From Streptomyces sp. NBC_00094 (GTDB lineage Bacteria; Actinomycetota; Actinomycetes; Streptomycetales; Streptomycetaceae): a stretch of DNA of 64,000 bases. The notes below the pieces were generated by a model that worked only from the letters and a program-made list of their open reading frames with translations, was not told the origin of the DNA and did not search any database. Of this stretch, positions 27,851 through 35,592 are shown one piece after another (the first letter of the stretch is position 1; every line of letters starts with the position of its first letter). The DNA lies in assembly GCF_026343125.1 (NCBI RefSeq), contig NZ_JAPEMB010000001.1:5461501-5525500 (forward strand). The letters run 5' to 3'. Position numbers and translations under genes: made by a program.

Positions 27851-28526
27851 CGCCACCGCTGTCTCCGAATCACCGGTGGGATCTCCGGCGGCCGCCGGTA
27901 TCCCCGCCCAGGCGCGGGCAGCGGATCCCCTGCTCGATACCGAGGACGGCGACCAGGACTGGCAGCTCGACCACACCAGGGCCCCGATCGCGACGAAGAT
28001 CGTGGTCGCGGGCGGCTTCGGCGTCGGCAAGACCACCTTCGTCCGCGCGGTCTCGGAGATCACCCCGCTCCAGACCGAGGCGCTGATGACCCGGGCGAGC
28101 GAGGACACCGACGACCTCACGTCCACGCCGGACAAGCTCACCACCACGGTGGCGATGGACTTCGGCCGGATCACCCTCGACAACGACCTCGTGCTGTACG
28201 TCTTCGGTACGCCGGGACAGCAGCGCTTCTGGTTCATGTGGGACGACCTGGTGCGCGGGGCGATCGGGGCGGTCGTGCTCGCCGACACGCGCCGGCTGAC
28301 CGACTGCTTCCCGGCCCTGGACTACTTCGAGAGCTGCGGCCTCCCGTACATCGTGGCCGTCAACCATTTCGAGGGCACCGAGCGCTTCGAGCCGGAGGAC
28401 GTCAGGGAGGCCCTGACCGTCTCCCCGGACGTACCCGTGGTGATCATGGACGCGCGCAAGCGCTACAGCGTCGTCGAGACCCTGCTCTCCATGGTCGCGC
28501 ACGCGCTCGAAGCCACCCCCGAATAG
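27831..28526 (+). CDS. cvnD: Conservon CvnD: small GTP-binding protein
   Basis: 231-residue Ras-like GTPase. P-loop GGFGVGKTT about 61-69, switch region TTTVAMDFGRI, G3 box FGTPGQQRFWFMW, and a VNHFEG in the NKxD position. It overlaps cvnC by 20 bases, starting at GTG 27831. It relays the signal from CvnA, probably at the membrane. An oxygenase gene follows 40 bases downstream, as in other conservons where the last gene is a redox enzyme. Confidence 0.93.
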   Translation: MDSVVSDATAVSESPVGSPAAAGIPAQARAADPLLDTEDGDQDWQLDHTRAPIATKIVVAGGFGVGKTTFVRAVSEITPLQTEALMTRASEDTDDLTSTPDKLTTTVAMDFGRITLDNDLVLYVFGTPGQQRFWFMWDDLVRGAIGAVVLADTRRLTDCFPALDYFESCGLPYIVAVNHFEGTERFEPEDVREALTVSPDVPVVIMDARKRYSVVETLLSMVAHALEATPE

Positions 28527-28566
28527 TTCACACGAGCAGTCCTCACAGTCGCCAGGAGCACCACCC

Positions 28567-29802
28567 ATGCGGAAGATACTCATAGTCGGCGCCGGTCAGT
28601 CCGGTCTGCAGCTCGCCCTCGGACTGCAGACGCAGGGGTACGAGGTCACCCTCATGTCGAACCGGACGGCGGACGAGATCCGCGCCGGCAGGGTCATGTC
28701 CACCCAGTGCATGTTCGACACGGCCCTCCAGCACGAGCGGGACCTCGGCCTCAACTTCTGGGAGTCCCAGGCTCCCCGGACCGAGGGCCTCGGCGTCTCC
28801 GTCGCCGCCCCCGACTCGAGCCGCGCGATCGACTGGGTCGGCAAGCTGGACGGTTACGCCCAGTCCGTCGACCAGCGCGTGAAGATGGCCGGCTGGATGG
28901 AGACCTTCGCCCAGCGCGGCGGCCAGCTCGTCATCCACGGCGTGGCCGTGGGCGACCTGGACTACTTCTCCCGCAACTACGACCTGGTGCTGGTCGCGGC
29001 GGGCAAGGGCGAGCTGGTCTCCATGTTCGGCCGGGACGTGTCCCGTTCGCCGTACGCGGAGCCGCAGCGGGCGCTTGCCGTGGCGTACGTCCACGGGCTC
29101 GGTCCGCGTCCGGAGCACCCGGAGTTCGACGCGGTCCGCTGCAACCTGGTCCCGGGCGTCGGCGAGCTCTTCGTGATGCCGACCCTGACGACCGGCGGCC
29201 GCGCCGACATCCTCTTCTGGGAGGGCGTCCCCGGCGGCCCGCTCGACGTCTTCCAGGGCGTCAAGGACCCCTCGGAGCACCTGGCGCTGACGCTGGGCCT
29301 GATGGAGAAGTTCACGCCCTGGGAGTACGCGCGGGCCACCAAGGTCGAGCTGACCGACGCGGGCGGCACCCTCGCCGGCCGGTACGCGCCGACCGTCCGC
29401 AACCCGATCGGCCGGCTGCCCGGCGGCGGCCTCGTCCTCGGTGTCGCCGACGTCGTCGTCGCCAACGACCCGATCACCGGACAGGGCTCCAACTCGGCGG
29501 CCAAGTGCGCCGCCGCGTACCTGGCGGCCATCGTCGAGCACGGCGACAAGCCCTTCGACGAGGCCTGGATGCAGGCCACCTTCGACCGCTACTGGGACAC
29601 GGCGCAGCACGTCACCAAGTGGACGAACGCGATGCTGGGCGTCCCGCCGGAGCACGTCCTCAACCTGATCGGCGCGGCGGGTGGGCTCCAGCCGGTCGCC
29701 GACCGCTTCGCGAACGGCTTCAACGACCCGTCCGACTTCGAGAACTTCTTCTTCGACCCGGAGAAGACGTCCGCGTACCTGGCCGAGGTCGCCGGCGCCT
29801 GA
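28567..29802 (+). CDS. FAD-dependent monooxygenase, styrene/indole monooxygenase type
   Basis: 411-residue flavoprotein of the StyA family. N-terminal Rossmann GAGQSGLQLALGL, central NYDLVLVAAGKGELVSMFGRD, and C-terminal FAD-binding GVADVVVANDPITGQGSNSAAKCA. StyA enzymes epoxidise aromatic alkenes or indole with FADH2 from a separate reductase (StyB), and none is encoded nearby. AGGAGC lies 6 bases before the ATG and 40 bases separate it from cvnD, so it probably belongs to the conservon transcript. The natural substrate is not evident. Confidence 0.88.
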   Translation: MRKILIVGAGQSGLQLALGLQTQGYEVTLMSNRTADEIRAGRVMSTQCMFDTALQHERDLGLNFWESQAPRTEGLGVSVAAPDSSRAIDWVGKLDGYAQSVDQRVKMAGWMETFAQRGGQLVIHGVAVGDLDYFSRNYDLVLVAAGKGELVSMFGRDVSRSPYAEPQRALAVAYVHGLGPRPEHPEFDAVRCNLVPGVGELFVMPTLTTGGRADILFWEGVPGGPLDVFQGVKDPSEHLALTLGLMEKFTPWEYARATKVELTDAGGTLAGRYAPTVRNPIGRLPGGGLVLGVADVVVANDPITGQGSNSAAKCAAAYLAAIVEHGDKPFDEAWMQATFDRYWDTAQHVTKWTNAMLGVPPEHVLNLIGAAGGLQPVADRFANGFNDPSDFENFFFDPEKTSAYLAEVAGA

Positions 29803-29817
29803 CGGCGTGAACCGGCC

Positions 29818-29859
29818 GGGTCGATCCGGTCGGGTCGATCCGGTCGGGTCGATCCGGTC
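29818..29859. repeat. 3 x 14-bp tandem repeat
   Basis: Three exact copies of GGGTCGATCCGGTC, immediately 3' of the monooxygenase gene and 26 bases before the hairpin at 29885. Confidence 0.9.
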
Positions 29860-29884
29860 GGCGAAATCCGTTCGAGACACCGCA

Positions 29885-29928
29885 CCAGGGTGTTCGACAA
29901 TGAGGCATGCCCCTGTCGAACACCCTGG
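29885..29928 (+). promoter_or_regulatory. Perfect 15-bp hairpin enclosing a start codon
   Basis: Arms CCAGGGTGTTCGACA and TGTCGAACACCCTGG pair perfectly around a 14-base loop (29900-29913) that contains the TGAGG ribosome-binding site and the ATG (29907) of the next gene. The right arm encodes residues 3-7. It can be an RNA switch that presents or hides the start, or a DNA operator. Confidence 0.8.
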
Positions 29929-30437
29929 ACCGCGTGGACGCGGACCTTGCCGCCGGCCGTGTGCCGATGGCGCGCCAGCGCCTGCGCGGCCTCGTCTCGT
30001 CCTACCCGTACGACCTGACCCTCCGCCGCCGCCTGGCCGAGGTGTACCGGATGTACGGCGACGCGGCGGAGGCCGGGCGCTGGATGTACCTCGAAGAGGA
30101 CCGGGACGCCGAGGAGACCGCCGCCTTCGAGCAGCGGTACGGGTCTCCCGGGTGGCGGATGAAGGCCCTCGCGTGGCGCGGCCCCGAGGCGTTGGCCGCC
30201 TCGGCCGTGGCCGAGGAGCGGCTGGTGGCGGTGCGGACGGCCTGCGCCGAGGAGCTGGGACACCCGGTCGACTGGGACGACCCGGCTTCCTACGACGAGG
30301 AGGCCGCCGAGGCGTACGGGGGCGGCCCCGACGGGTCGTGGACGCTCAGCGGTGTGCTCGCGGGCGTCGGCTGCGGTGTGGGGGTCATCGGCTTCGTGAC
30401 GGTCTGGGTGCTGGGCGTCATCTCGCTCTTCGACTGA
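29907..30437 (+). CDS. DUF6584-like protein with C-terminal membrane helix
   Basis: 176 residues. The N-terminal 70 residues are TPR-like helices (DRVDADLAAGRVPMARQRLRGLVSSYPYDLTLRRRLAEVYRMYGDAAEAGRWMYL), followed by a conserved WRMKALAWRGPEAL segment, and a single hydrophobic helix at 148-172. It resembles the DUF6584 family of actinobacteria; function unknown. The start lies in a hairpin loop, and the last 148 bases overlap the convergent MFS gene. Confidence 0.8.
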   Translation: MPLSNTLDRVDADLAAGRVPMARQRLRGLVSSYPYDLTLRRRLAEVYRMYGDAAEAGRWMYLEEDRDAEETAAFEQRYGSPGWRMKALAWRGPEALAASAVAEERLVAVRTACAEELGHPVDWDDPASYDEEAAEAYGGGPDGSWTLSGVLAGVGCGVGVIGFVTVWVLGVISLFD

Positions 30438-31633
30438 GCGACCCCCGGACGCGCGGCCTCCGCCCGGCGGACCGCGAGCGGGGTCAGCAGGCCGGTGAGC
30501 GCGAAGAGGGCGCCGACGACGAACCAGCCGGGGCGGCCCCAGGTGATGCAGAGGGCGATGAGGAGTCCGGGGCCGAGGGCCTCGGAGAGGCCCGCGCCCA
30601 GGCCGAAGACGCCGAGGTACTGGCCGGTGGCGTGCGGCGGGGCGAGGGCGAAGGACACCTCGAAGCCGCCCGCGGAGTGCCACAGTTCGCCGACCGTGTG
30701 GACCACCACGGCGGTCAGGAGCAGGACGACGGCCGCCCATGCCGGGACCCCCGCGGAGAGCGAGACCAGACCGCACGAGGCCAGGAAGGCGGCTCCGGCG
30801 CGACGGTAGGCGCGGCCGCCCGCCCGGGGTGAGTCGATGCCGCGGCTCGCCCTGACCTGGAGTGCGACGACGAGGACCGTGTTGGCGAGCATCGCGCCCG
30901 AGACCAGCCAGTGCGGGGCGGTGGTGGACCCGACCAGCCAGAGCGGGATCGCGACGGTGAGCACCTTGAACTGGATGGCCATGACGCCGTCGAGCGCGGT
31001 GAGCAGCAGGTACGGCCGGTCCCGCAGCGCGATCCAGCGGGGTCCTGCGGCGGCGGGCGCGGGTGCGACGGGCGGCAGGAGGAGCAGGACGGCCGCCGCG
31101 GCGGCGAACGCGAGCGCGTTGCCGACGACCAGGATCCGGTACGCGTCGAGGGTGCCGACCTGGACGGCCCAGCCCGCGAGCAGCGCTCCGAGCGAGATCC
31201 CGACGTTGGTCACGGCCCGCAGATAGGAGCGGAACTCCTGCGGCCGGTCCCCTCCGTAGTGCCGGATCAGCGGCGCGCGGGCGGCGAGCCCGGCCGCCTT
31301 GGCTCCGGTGGCCGTCGAGACGGCGAGGACGAACGGCCAGAAGCCGTCCGCGAGGACGAAGCCCGCCGTGGCCACCGCCTGGACGAGCAGTGTCGCCGCG
31401 TAGACGGAGCGGGCTCCGTGCCGGTCCGCGAGATGGCCGACGGCGATCCCCACGGCCAGCGAGAGGAGCCCGGCGATGCCGAGTCCGAGACCCACGGTGG
31501 CGGCGGGCAGGTGCACGGCCTGGGTGAAGTACAGGAGCCCGGCGGTCAGGAAGAGGCCGCTGCCGACGGTGTAGACGAAGTTCGAGGCGGCGAGGGTGCG
31601 TTGGGGTCCGGTGTCCGGCAGCAGTTCGGGCAT
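30290..31633 (-). CDS. Major facilitator superfamily transporter
   Basis: 447-residue MFS protein with 12 predicted helices and the loop 2-3 signature GHLADRHGARSVY. It resembles drug/metabolite exporters. ATG 31633 has GGAG 8 bases upstream. The last 50 residues form a Ser/Thr/Pro-rich hydrophilic tail (from GVAQSKSEMTPSTQT) that runs antisense to the membrane-helix codons of the DUF6584-like gene. The tail may be non-essential, arising by loss of an earlier stop (inference). Substrate unknown. Confidence 0.9.
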   Translation of the reverse strand: MPELLPDTGPQRTLAASNFVYTVGSGLFLTAGLLYFTQAVHLPAATVGLGLGIAGLLSLAVGIAVGHLADRHGARSVYAATLLVQAVATAGFVLADGFWPFVLAVSTATGAKAAGLAARAPLIRHYGGDRPQEFRSYLRAVTNVGISLGALLAGWAVQVGTLDAYRILVVGNALAFAAAAAVLLLLPPVAPAPAAAGPRWIALRDRPYLLLTALDGVMAIQFKVLTVAIPLWLVGSTTAPHWLVSGAMLANTVLVVALQVRASRGIDSPRAGGRAYRRAGAAFLASCGLVSLSAGVPAWAAVVLLLTAVVVHTVGELWHSAGGFEVSFALAPPHATGQYLGVFGLGAGLSEALGPGLLIALCITWGRPGWFVVGALFALTGLLTPLAVRRAEAARPGVAQSKSEMTPSTQTVTKPMTPTPQPTPASTPLSVHDPSGPPPYASAASSS

Positions 31634-31727
31634 GGCGGGGCTCCGAGTCCAGACGGAGGGATGTAAGGACCCGTAAAGCTTTGCGCTTATTACGTTCGAG
31701 GGCAAGGGGCCTACGGGGAGCGGGAGT

Positions 31728-33155
31728 TCACGAGCGGTCGTACCCCTCGTCCTCGCCGTCCTTCGCCCCCGCCGGCAGCGTCGGCGGCGCGTACGCGTCC
31801 AGGGCCTCCCCGCCCGGATCGGGCCGGACGGCCCCGAGCAGCGGGTTCGCCGCGACGGGGGAGACCTTCACCTTCCCGCCGGGCCGCGGCGCCTGCACCA
31901 CCAGGCCCTCGCCGAGGTAGAGCGCCACATGCGTGGCGCCCGGGAAGTAGATCACCAGGTCACCCGGGCGGAGCTCGGACAGTGACACCCGGGGCAGCGT
32001 CGCCCACTGCTCCTGACTCGTCCGGGGGATCTCCCGCCCCGCCGCCGCCCAGGCGCTCTGGGTCAGCCCCGAGCAGTCGTACGACTCCGGGCCCTCGGCC
32101 CCCCACACGTACGGCTTGCCGATCTGGCCCACCGCGAAGCGCAGCGCCTCCGCGCCCGCCCGGGACGGGGTGCGGAGGCCGTTCAGGACGCCGGAGTCGA
32201 GGAGTTCGCGCTGCGCGCCGGCCGTCTGGACGCGCTCCAGTTCGGTGAGCCGGGTGAGTTGCTCGGGGGAGAGGGACGCGAGCAGCTTCTCCACCTCGCG
32301 CAGCTTCGCCGTCACCTCGTCCCGTCGCGTGCGCTGCGTGGCGGCGAGGGTCTGTTGCCGGTCGAGCGCCTTGCGGGACGCGGTCGCGAGCGTGTCGGCC
32401 TGCCGCGCGGCCCCTTCGAGCCGTGACACGGTGCCGGCCCGGTCCCGGGCCGCCCGGGCCAGCAGATGCCCCTGCTCCATGGCCGACTGCGGGTCCTCCG
32501 CGAAGAGCATCCGGAGGTACGAGGGGAGCTCCGTCCTGCCCTGGTACTGCTCCCTGGCGAGCCGCCCGGCCTCGGCCCGGCTCCGGTCGAGCGAGGTGCG
32601 GGCGGCGGTGAGCCGGGCCGTGACCTTCTTGGTGTCGGCGGCCTGGACCTTGAGCGCCTCCTCGACGGAGTTGAACCGCTCGGTGGCCTCCTCGGCCTGC
32701 CGGTAGAGCGTGCGCAGCCGGGTGAGCAGCGCGGCGACGGAGTCGCCCCCGGGCGGCGGAAGCGCGGCGGCGTCGTCGTCGGGGGGGAGGGGGGCGGTGG
32801 GGTCGACGGGGTCGGCCAAGAGGTCGGCCAAGGGGTCGACCGGATCGACCGGATCGACCGGATCGGCGACTCCGACGGTCGGGTCGGTCGGGTCGGTGGG
32901 ATCGGCCAGGCCGGCCAGGTCGACCGGATCGGCCGGGTCGGTGGAACCGGCCGTGGTCTCCGGGGTGACCGTCGCCGACGGGTCCACCGGGCCGACCGGT
33001 TCCGCCGCCGGGTCCGCCCAGGCGATCGGGGCCTCCACCGGCGGGTCCACGGGCGGGTCGGACGGTCCCGCGCCCGCCGCGGGCACCACCCCCGCGAGGG
33101 CCGTCGCCGCGGCCAGTGCCCCCGTGCAGACCGTGCGCAGCAGCCTTCGCGACAC
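31728..33155 (-). CDS. Secreted NlpC/P60 peptidoglycan endopeptidase
   Basis: 475 residues. Signal peptide about 1-29, a Pro/Asp-rich low-complexity stretch (about 30-135, with repeated DPT and DPV units), a coiled-coil region about 138-310, and a C-terminal NlpC/P60 domain with catalytic C361 (YDCSGLTQS) and H409 (THVALYLG). It cleaves peptide stems in the wall, probably during hyphal growth or spore formation. GGAGG lies 7 bases before GTG 33155, which fixes the start. The Asp-Pro array comes from GATCGACCG-type DNA repeats. Confidence 0.94.
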   Translation of the reverse strand: MSRRLLRTVCTGALAAATALAGVVPAAGAGPSDPPVDPPVEAPIAWADPAAEPVGPVDPSATVTPETTAGSTDPADPVDLAGLADPTDPTDPTVGVADPVDPVDPVDPLADLLADPVDPTAPLPPDDDAAALPPPGGDSVAALLTRLRTLYRQAEEATERFNSVEEALKVQAADTKKVTARLTAARTSLDRSRAEAGRLAREQYQGRTELPSYLRMLFAEDPQSAMEQGHLLARAARDRAGTVSRLEGAARQADTLATASRKALDRQQTLAATQRTRRDEVTAKLREVEKLLASLSPEQLTRLTELERVQTAGAQRELLDSGVLNGLRTPSRAGAEALRFAVGQIGKPYVWGAEGPESYDCSGLTQSAWAAAGREIPRTSQEQWATLPRVSLSELRPGDLVIYFPGATHVALYLGEGLVVQAPRPGGKVKVSPVAANPLLGAVRPDPGGEALDAYAPPTLPAGAKDGEDEGYDRS

Positions 33156-33229
33156 GTCACCACCTCCACGGGGATGATGACGTGTCACTTCATCCGATTA
33201 CCGTACGAATCGGGGCGCGTCCGGTGTGC

Positions 33230-33544
33230 TCACCCGTTCGGCTCAGCGCCCTTGGGCCCCGTCCCACCGCTCGCCCCGCCGCTCGGCTTGGACCACGGCC
33301 ACTTCAGCTCGCGCCGCTCACGCCCCTCGGGGGCGTACTCGTAGACCCAGCCGCGCTGGAGGCGGAGCCGTTTCGTGTACCCCGCGGGCTCGCGCCGGTA
33401 CGCGTACAGGGCCGGTGGGCGTCCGTCGCGGGCGGGGACCGGCACCTCGTACCACTTCGGCGGGTGGCCGGTCGGGCCGAGCAGGATCGGCAGGACCCGG
33501 CCGTCGAGGGGGCCGCCACGGAAGGACGTGTTCTCGCTTCTCAC
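33230..33544 (-). CDS. Conserved hypothetical protein
   Basis: 104 residues, no recognised domain: MRSENTSFRGGPLDGRVLPI, then TGHPPKWYEVPVP and LQRGWVYEYAPEGRERRELKWPW, a compact beta-rich protein with a Gly-rich tail. The opening FRGGPLDGR motif recurs in small actinobacterial and phage proteins. It lies 27 bases downstream of the TetR gene on the same strand and may be its operon partner. Confidence 0.65.
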   Translation of the reverse strand: MRSENTSFRGGPLDGRVLPILLGPTGHPPKWYEVPVPARDGRPPALYAYRREPAGYTKRLRLQRGWVYEYAPEGRERRELKWPWSKPSGGASGGTGPKGAEPNG

Positions 33545-33571
33545 CCCTCCAGTCTCTCCCGGCTCCCCGGT

Positions 33572-34294
33572 TCACAGCAGATGGGCCGCCTCGCCCACCA
33601 CCGGCAGCACCCTGCGGGCGAGCGTCGCCACCGGCCCCTCGGGCGTCTCCTGGGCGAGGAGTCGCTTCACGACCGCGGCCGTCTCCTCGTCGCTCGCCGT
33701 GGTCGCCGCGAGGAGGGCGACGAGATGGTCGACCAGCCACTCCCGCAGCTCGCGCGCCGGGGGCTGCTTCTCCTCGTCGAGCCAGATGAGCGAGGCCGCC
33801 TCCACGGCCGCGATCCACGTCCGGACCATCATGGCGAGCCGGGGGCCGGGCCGCTCCGCCCCGAGGTGGACGAGGATCTGCTCGGCGGCGGCCCGCCGCA
33901 CCTCGTCCACGATCGCGGTGGTCCGGGACGTCTCGGCGACGCTGCCGCCCCGCAGCAGGGCGCTGAACCCGGCGTCGTGCTCGTCGACGAAGGTCAGATA
34001 GCGGTCGAGCACCCGGCCGAGCCGCTCCGTGGGGGGACCGACCGGAGGCTCGGCGAAGCAGTGGTTCAGGGCGTCGGCCGAGGAGCGCAGGGCGGCCTCG
34101 TACAGCTGCTGCTTTCCGCCGGGGAAGTAGCGGTAGACGAGGGGCCGCGAGACGCCGGCCGCCTCGGCGACGTCGTCGAGCGAGACGTCGTCGGGTGTCC
34201 GGTGGGCGAAGAGCCCCAGGGCGGCGTCGATGAGCTGCCCGCGCCGCTGCTCGACACTGAGCCTGCGGTACGCGGGCGTGGCGGCACTCGTCAT
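33572..34294 (-). CDS. TetR-family regulator
   Basis: 240 residues. HTH about 13-60 (RRGQLIDAALGLFAHRTPDDVSLDDVAEAAGVSRPLVYRYFPGGKQQLYEAAL), then a helical ligand domain. It sits beside two diiron-protein genes (34466 and 35593), whose divergent promoter it could control. No clear palindrome was found in 34295-34465 apart from the 12-bp repeat array. Confidence 0.92.
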   Translation of the reverse strand: MTSAATPAYRRLSVEQRRGQLIDAALGLFAHRTPDDVSLDDVAEAAGVSRPLVYRYFPGGKQQLYEAALRSSADALNHCFAEPPVGPPTERLGRVLDRYLTFVDEHDAGFSALLRGGSVAETSRTTAIVDEVRRAAAEQILVHLGAERPGPRLAMMVRTWIAAVEAASLIWLDEEKQPPARELREWLVDHLVALLAATTASDEETAAVVKRLLAQETPEGPVATLARRVLPVVGEAAHLL

Positions 34295-34401
34295 GCTCCG
34301 CAGCGTAACCGGGGAACGCGGCGGCCAGGCGGGGGTGTCCCGAACCGGCTCCTGTAAGGCCGGTCGGCGAGTCGACCGGTCGGGCCAGGCAGCCAGCCAG
34401 A

Positions 34402-34449
34402 CAGGCGGCCCGTCAGGCGGCCCGTCAGGCGGCCCGTCAGGCGGCCCGT
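34402..34449. repeat. 4 x 12-bp tandem repeat
   Basis: Four exact copies of CAGGCGGCCCGT between the TetR start and the AurF-like stop, preceded by degenerate CAGCCAG units. Confidence 0.9.
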
Positions 34450-34465
34450 CAGTCGGTCAGGCCGG

Positions 34466-35401
34466 TCACGCCAGCAGTCCCGAGGACCGCCAGAGCCGCC
34501 GCCCCGCCCCGCGCAGCACGCCGATGTCGTCGAGGAAGTCCGTCAGCCGCTTGGCGCCGGACTGCATGACCTCCCGCCGGTGCCCGCTCGCCCTCACCTG
34601 GGCGACGGCCTCGCGCCGGTCCAGGCCCACGGCCTCGTACACCTTCGGGTTCACGAAGCAGGTGGAGAAGACCCGGGCCGCCTCGCCGCAGCTCAGCCGG
34701 GTGAACTCCTGCTCCCAGCGCGGGGCGGTCACCATCTGGCGGCGCAGCTCCTCGCGGGCGTACCGGACGTGGCGGGCCTCCTCGACCACATGGATCCGGG
34801 TCACCCCGCGGACGAGGGTCTGCACCCGCTCGTCCGGGAAGGTCAGCCGCTGCATCCAGTCGAGGATCTCCTCCCCGAGCAGGGTGGAGGCGAACGAACC
34901 GGGGGTGGTGGAGACGGTCTTCAGGACGCGCGCGAGGTTGTGGTACATCCGCGGGACCGGGTACGCGGGGGTGCCGCCGCGCTGGATCAGTCGGGCGAAC
35001 ATCATCGAGTGCCGGCACTCGTCGGCGATCTCGGTGAGTGCGTACCGGACGTGATGGCTGGTCAGGGACTTGTCGTAGATGTGCCGCACGAGCAGCTGCA
35101 TCAGGATGATCTCGAACCAGATCCCGAGCGAGGCGAGCGAGGCCGCCTCGTGCCGTGAGAGCGCGATCCGCTGCTCCTCGGACATCCGGCGCCACAGCGG
35201 GGTGTCGTAGAGGGAGAGGAGCTCCGGCGGCCAGAACCACTTGCCGTCCTCGAAGGGGGAGTCCCAGTCGAGCTCGGTGTCCGGGTCGTGCGCGTGCTTG
35301 CGGGAGGACTCCAGGAGCCGCTCGGCGACCTGTTCACGGTCGCGCAGCGGCCCCAGGGCGTCCCGGAGGAGGCTGAAGTCGGGCTCGGTGAAGGGGGTCA
35401 T
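34466..35401 (-). CDS. AurF-like diiron oxygenase
   Basis: 311-residue ferritin-fold protein of the AurF (p-aminobenzoate N-oxygenase) family. Putative iron ligands are E97 (WFEIILM), DECRH at 127-131, E177/E178 (LGEEILD) and EEARH at 207-211, in the order expected for a four-helix diiron site. AurF enzymes oxidise aryl amines to nitro groups, but many actinobacterial homologues have unknown substrates. It is divergent from another diiron protein gene (35593), suggesting a shared promoter region. Confidence 0.88.
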   Translation of the reverse strand: MTPFTEPDFSLLRDALGPLRDREQVAERLLESSRKHAHDPDTELDWDSPFEDGKWFWPPELLSLYDTPLWRRMSEEQRIALSRHEAASLASLGIWFEIILMQLLVRHIYDKSLTSHHVRYALTEIADECRHSMMFARLIQRGGTPAYPVPRMYHNLARVLKTVSTTPGSFASTLLGEEILDWMQRLTFPDERVQTLVRGVTRIHVVEEARHVRYAREELRRQMVTAPRWEQEFTRLSCGEAARVFSTCFVNPKVYEAVGLDRREAVAQVRASGHRREVMQSGAKRLTDFLDDIGVLRGAGRRLWRSSGLLA

Positions 35402-35592
35402 GGTGGGGGCACCTCGCTGCGCTCGCCGTCGCGTTACCGGGGGTCACTCTTATCAGACTGCCCGTCAGCAGTGCCGTCAATCCCTCGTGCGCGACTTGTT
35501 GACGATCCGTCTACCGCCGTGTGAACTGACGGTGGACTCGTCATGGGAATCGCACCACGGGAACGGCCATCCGACCCCCGAAGGAGGCGTCA
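35402..35592. promoter_or_regulatory. Divergent promoter region of the two diiron genes
   Basis: 191 bp between the AurF-like and ferritin-like starts. It contains TTGACG at 35499-35504, usable as a -35 box for the rightward gene, and distant arms CGTCAA/TTGACG (35475-35504). CGTCAG-type half-sites recur, but no compact palindrome was found. Confidence 0.3.
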
